From contig JAALLB010000040.1 in the NCBI GenBank assembly GCA_011087745.1, positions 1-9,959 on the forward strand: a stretch of 9,959 nucleotides of DNA. Direction: 5' to 3'. A program made the position numbers and the translations under genes. Below, piece after piece: positions 7,498-9,959 of this stretch (its first letter is position 1; each line of letters begins with the position of its first letter). The DNA is from Hyphomicrobiales bacterium (GTDB lineage Bacteria; Pseudomonadota; Alphaproteobacteria; Rhizobiales; Rhizobiaceae). The notes under the pieces were generated by a model. The model saw only the letters and a list, made by a program, of their open reading frames with translations. It was not told where the DNA came from and searched no databases.

Positions 7498-7503
7498 ATT
7501 ATA
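7498..7503 (-). promoter_or_regulatory. Possible -10 element of the CoxL-like gene
   Basis: On the minus strand a perfect TATAAT lies about 30 nt before the ATG at 7468, inside the AT-rich divergent gap shared with the EamA permease gene. The best -35 at normal spacing is only TTTCTT. A stronger-looking TTGTCC stands 13 nt away, too close. Nothing further is recognised in the gap 7469-7617 apart from a short CCC-ATATA-GGG inverted repeat at about 7508-7518. Confidence 0.3.
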
Positions 7504-7682
7504 TATACCCATATAGGGACAAGAAACACCTTCGTCGAGCCTGAATTCAAATACAGTTTTTGGAGTGTCTTTTTTCGTGACGTGCCGATAGACTGAGGAC
7601 ATGAGTCGAAAGCACCTATGAGTATCACCACAATAAAAAAAGCTTTGATCTACTGCCCAATAACGTTAAAGGCGGTATCATA

Positions 7683-8546
7683 TTGATGTTCGCTGCCGCA
7701 GGTTTTGGAACCATGGTTGCAATGATAAAATTCGTTGGCGCTCGGCTTGATGTATTCCAGATTTTATTGGTTCGCCAAGTTGTCATGGCATTGATAGTGG
7801 CACCAACAATTTTGAAAAACTTCCCTGGAAGCTTACAGACGAATAATTTTAGTCTGCAGTTGTTGCGCATAGTTCTGGCGCTGATTGCAATGGGATTTGG
7901 GTTTACAGCAGTTGTCAATATGCCATTTGCAGATGCAACGGCAATCGGATTCGCAAAGAGCTTCTTTGTTACAATTTGTGCAATCTTCTTTCTAAACGAA
8001 GTCATCGGCATAAGGCGCTGGTTTGCAGTAATTATTGGTTTTATTGGCGTGCTTATCGTCCTACGCCCCGGTTTTGATGGTTTCACGATCTATGGTGTCT
8101 ATGCCCTTATAGGTTCAGCGGGAGCAGGGGCTGTCATGGTTGTAATTCGAATTTTAACCCGCACCGAATCCGCAACATCAATACTCACCTATCAGGCTTT
8201 GGGGGTAGGGCTCGCCGTTGCATTTCCTGGAATGTGGTTCTGGCTTTGGCCAACACCGCTTGAATGGGCATTGCTGGTTGGCATGGGCATAATTTCTTAT
8301 TTTGCCCAAATGCTGAATATTATTGCCTATAAATATGGCGAGGCATCGGTAATGGCATCACTGGATTATGTGCGATTGATTTATTCCGTATTTTTTGGAT
8401 GGGTTTTGTTTGAAGCATTACCTGATATCTGGACCTGGATGGGCGCAATGATCATTATCTTCGCTTCAATTTATACAATTCATCGGGAAAGCAAAAAGAA
8501 ACAGATAATAATCAGTACCGCAGAAGGTCGGGGGAAAACCCCCTAG
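7683..8546 (+). CDS. EamA-domain DMT-family permease
   Basis: This is an inner-membrane drug/metabolite transporter-type permease of about 287 residues with ten predicted helices in two EamA repeats. The first repeat ends with the typical NMPFADATAIGF, then FLNEVIGIRRW, then GVLIVLRPG; the second ends at EALPDIWTWMGAMIII. The substrate is unknown; relatives move amino acids, S-adenosylmethionine or other metabolites. The start is a problem. TTG 7683 and ATG 7686 have AGGCGG upstream (7669-7674) but cut into TM1. The same frame is open back to 7605 and encodes a family-like lead-in (FDLLPNNVKGGIILM), yet contains no ATG, GTG or TTG. An ATG at 7618 would join this frame if the A7 run at 7635-7641 were A8. 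Its TAG shares CTAG with the oppositely oriented dehalogenase stop. Confidence 0.88.
   Translation: MMFAAAGFGTMVAMIKFVGARLDVFQILLVRQVVMALIVAPTILKNFPGSLQTNNFSLQLLRIVLALIAMGFGFTAVVNMPFADATAIGFAKSFFVTICAIFFLNEVIGIRRWFAVIIGFIGVLIVLRPGFDGFTIYGVYALIGSAGAGAVMVVIRILTRTESATSILTYQALGVGLAVAFPGMWFWLWPTPLEWALLVGMGIISYFAQMLNIIAYKYGEASVMASLDYVRLIYSVFFGWVLFEALPDIWTWMGAMIIIFASIYTIHRESKKKQIIISTAEGRGKTP
8530..8543. terminator. GC stem-loop at convergent gene ends
   Basis: GGGGG-AAAA-CCCCC forms a perfect 5-bp hairpin across the last codons of the EamA gene and abuts the stop of the dehalogenase gene on the other strand. There is no T-run on either side, so it is a weak candidate for a bidirectional terminator or mRNA 3' end stabiliser. 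Confidence 0.25.
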
Positions 8547-9196
8547 TCCAATAGACCATTTAGATCGCTCAATATGCTCTTGGGTGTCAAATCCAGATAT
8601 TCGTCCGGTTGGTTGGTGCGATTTATCCAATTGCATGAAAATCCAAAAGCAGTTGCCCCAGCGATATCCCAACGATTTGAGGACTAAAATGCAACTTGGT
8701 TTGGCTCGATGTTATATTTATCGATAGCCATCTTGTAGGTGGCTGGATCTGCCTTGAAAATTCCAATGTCATCAATTGAAAATTGATCGTCCAATATATC
8801 TGTCAATCCAGCGTGTTCAACTGCTGATGAAAGCATTTTTGGTGAGCCATTCGAAAGTATGGCAGTTTTTACGCTTTTTTCTTTCAGTTTTTTGAGTACC
8901 AATGGCACTTCTGCATAACAATCCAGTGTCATATAAGCATCGAGTAATGTCTGTTTGCAATCAAGATTGCTGCCTGGCGTTACTGCAAGTGCAAAATCCA
9001 ATGCCTCAGCAGTTAGTTGCCAAAAATCCTTATAACGGTCCATGGTGGTGCGGACCCAAGTATATTCCAATTGCTTATTGCGCCAAACTTCTGAAACCCG
9101 TGCAGGGTTTTCACCAACAATATCAAAATGCCGGGAAACCGCTGAATGCACATCAAAAAGCGTTCCATAGGCGTCGAAAACATAGGCTTTATACAT
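8543..9196 (-). pseudogene. Type II haloacid dehalogenase (HAD superfamily) with in-frame amber codon
   Basis: Family members hydrolyse L-2-haloacids through an aspartyl ester. The ATG at 9196 has GGAG 7-8 nt upstream and opens with YVFDAYGTLFDV, carrying the nucleophile Asp of HAD motif I. ILSNGSPKML is motif II, and the lysine of FKADPATYK is motif III. Translation then stops at TAG 8684-8686 after PNQVAF, giving 170 residues. The same frame continues for 46 codons (SSNRWDIAGATAFGF, then NWINRTNQPDEY) to a TAG at 8543-8545. That is exactly the missing motif IV region, with the conserved Ser, Asn and Asp. The restored length of 217 is normal for the family. CAG to TAG is a plausible single change. 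The truncated product should be inactive. Confidence 0.88.
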
Positions 9197-9273
9197 TTGG
9201 CCACTCCAAAAAGTTTCATTTAACTGAACTCTACCCATTGGCAAAATGGAACGAAAGTCCTAATTAGTTATAT

Positions 9274-9279
9274 TATAAT
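9274..9279 (+). promoter_or_regulatory. Likely -10 element of sodB
   Basis: A perfect TATAAT sits 28 nt before the sodB ATG in the 110-bp divergent gap with the dehalogenase gene. No convincing -35 is seen at 16-18 nt. The palindrome CTAATTAG (9260-9267) lies between the two expected hexamers and could be an operator; that is speculative. GGAG at 9296-9299 is the ribosome site, 7 nt before the ATG. Confidence 0.45.
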
Positions 9280-9306
9280 AATGCACACCATTCTTGGAGT
9301 TATAAA

Positions 9307-9909
9307 ATGGCTTTCGAACTTCCCGATCTTCCTTATGCATACGATGCACTTGGCCCATACATGTCTGCTGAAACATTAGAGTTCCATTACGACAAGCACC
9401 ATATGGCTTATGTAACCAACGGCAATAATTTGCTTGAAGGCTCTGGCCTTGAAGGCAAGTCTCTAGAAGACATCGTCCGTGAGAGCCATGGCAACAACGC
9501 TGGCCTGTTTAACAATGCTGCACAGCACTATAACCATGCTCACTTCTGGCATTGGATGAAAAAAGATGGCGGCGGTAACAATTTGCCGGGCGCTCTTCAA
9601 TCAGCAATTGATTCTGATCTCGGCGGCTATGACAAATTTAAAGCTGACTTCATGGCTGCTGGCGCAACTCAATTTGGTTCTGGTTGGTGCTGGATTGCTG
9701 TTAAAGATGGCAAACTGGAAATTATGAAAACACCAAACGGTGAAAACCCGCTTGTTCACGGTGCCACACCAATATTGGGTTGTGATGTATGGGAGCACTC
9801 TTATTATATAGATTATCGCAATGCGCGACCAAAATATTTGGAAGCTTTTGTTGATAGCATGATCAACTGGGATTATGTGCTTGAGCTATATGAAGGTGCA
9901 ACCAGCTAA
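9307..9909 (+). CDS. sodB: Superoxide dismutase, Fe type
   Basis: This enzyme dismutes superoxide to hydrogen peroxide and oxygen in the cytoplasm. The 200-residue protein is complete, with no signal peptide. The four metal ligands of the Fe/Mn family are visible: His27 (FHYDKHH), His77 (YNHAHFW), Asp160 and His164 (CDVWEHSYY). The signature DVWEHSYY and the dimer-interface IDYRNARPKYL are intact. NNAAQ (69-73) places the second-shell glutamine as in iron enzymes, favouring Fe over Mn; cambialistic use cannot be excluded. The ATG is supported by GGAG 7 nt upstream. It is divergent from the dehalogenase gene. The 50 bases after the stop contain no clear terminator. Confidence 0.97.
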   Translation: MAFELPDLPYAYDALGPYMSAETLEFHYDKHHMAYVTNGNNLLEGSGLEGKSLEDIVRESHGNNAGLFNNAAQHYNHAHFWHWMKKDGGGNNLPGALQSAIDSDLGGYDKFKADFMAAGATQFGSGWCWIAVKDGKLEIMKTPNGENPLVHGATPILGCDVWEHSYYIDYRNARPKYLEAFVDSMINWDYVLELYEGATS

Positions 9910-9959
9910 GGGCCTGGTGCGAAATTAACGCTTCGATTTTTATGACTTGTAGTCTGGGC

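Noticed and set aside
7500..7520. CCC-ATATA-GGG inverted repeat in the divergent gap as an operator
   Set aside because: Three base pairs each side around an AT run is expected by chance in such AT-rich sequence; noted only in passing with the promoter.
7625..8086. Minus-strand open frame of 153 codons opposite the EamA gene
   Set aside because: Antisense to conserved membrane helices; its basic, Thr/Asn-rich composition is what reversing such codons produces.
8684..8686. Reassignment of TAG to an amino acid
   Set aside because: TAG ends the MFS, TRAP, EamA and restored dehalogenase genes at the expected family lengths, so TAG works as a stop in this genome.
9910..9945. Terminator after sodB (GCG...CGC or CGAA...TTCG before ATTTTT)
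   Set aside because: Only 3-4 bp stems can be drawn and they are mutually exclusive; too weak to call.

Overview
The window reads as accessory-to-core chromosome of a Gram-negative bacterium. An alphaproteobacterium is most likely, probably aquatic or marine. This is an inference from the TRAP binding protein with a Tat-type signal, the form II CoxL-like molybdoenzyme, the type II haloacid dehalogenase, the Fe-type SodB and the moderate GC content. No rRNA, tRNA, CRISPR array, insertion sequence or phage gene is visible, and coding density is very high.

Layout. A YcaD-like MFS transporter enters from the left edge (+, 1-1085). It converges, with a 3-nt gap, on a minus-strand unit that runs leftward from about 4520: TPP riboswitch, thiM, thiE, thiD, then a TakP-like TRAP substrate-binding protein. 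All four genes overlap by 4-8 nt, so the transporter component appears to be co-transcribed with thiamine salvage genes under TPP control. Upstream on the same strand (4558-7468) lies a xanthine dehydrogenase/CoxL-like molybdopterin subunit. It is split by an exact 607-bp tandem duplication (repeat arms 5603-6213 and 6210-6820, sharing a 4-bp CAGC junction). Removing one unit restores a clean 767-residue reading frame.

Divergent from it is an EamA/DMT-family permease (+, to 8546) with no ordinary start codon where one is expected. It converges on a type II haloacid dehalogenase gene (-, 8543-9196) that carries an in-frame amber codon at 8684-8686. The missing C-terminal end, including the catalytic motif, is still present and intact downstream of the stop. 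Divergent from that is a complete Fe-type superoxide dismutase gene (sodB, +, 9307-9909). The last 50 bases hold nothing I can name.

How the genes fit together. ThiM phosphorylates the thiazole alcohol, ThiD phosphorylates HMP and HMP-P, and ThiE joins the two into thiamine phosphate. The riboswitch would shut this salvage route when TPP is plentiful. The co-encoded TRAP binding protein is the most suggestive novelty, as a possible TPP-regulated uptake component. The other striking feature is the number of gene lesions in about 3 kb (exact tandem duplication, amber codon, possible homopolymer frameshift). These are either recent gene decay or assembly/sequencing error; sequence alone cannot decide.
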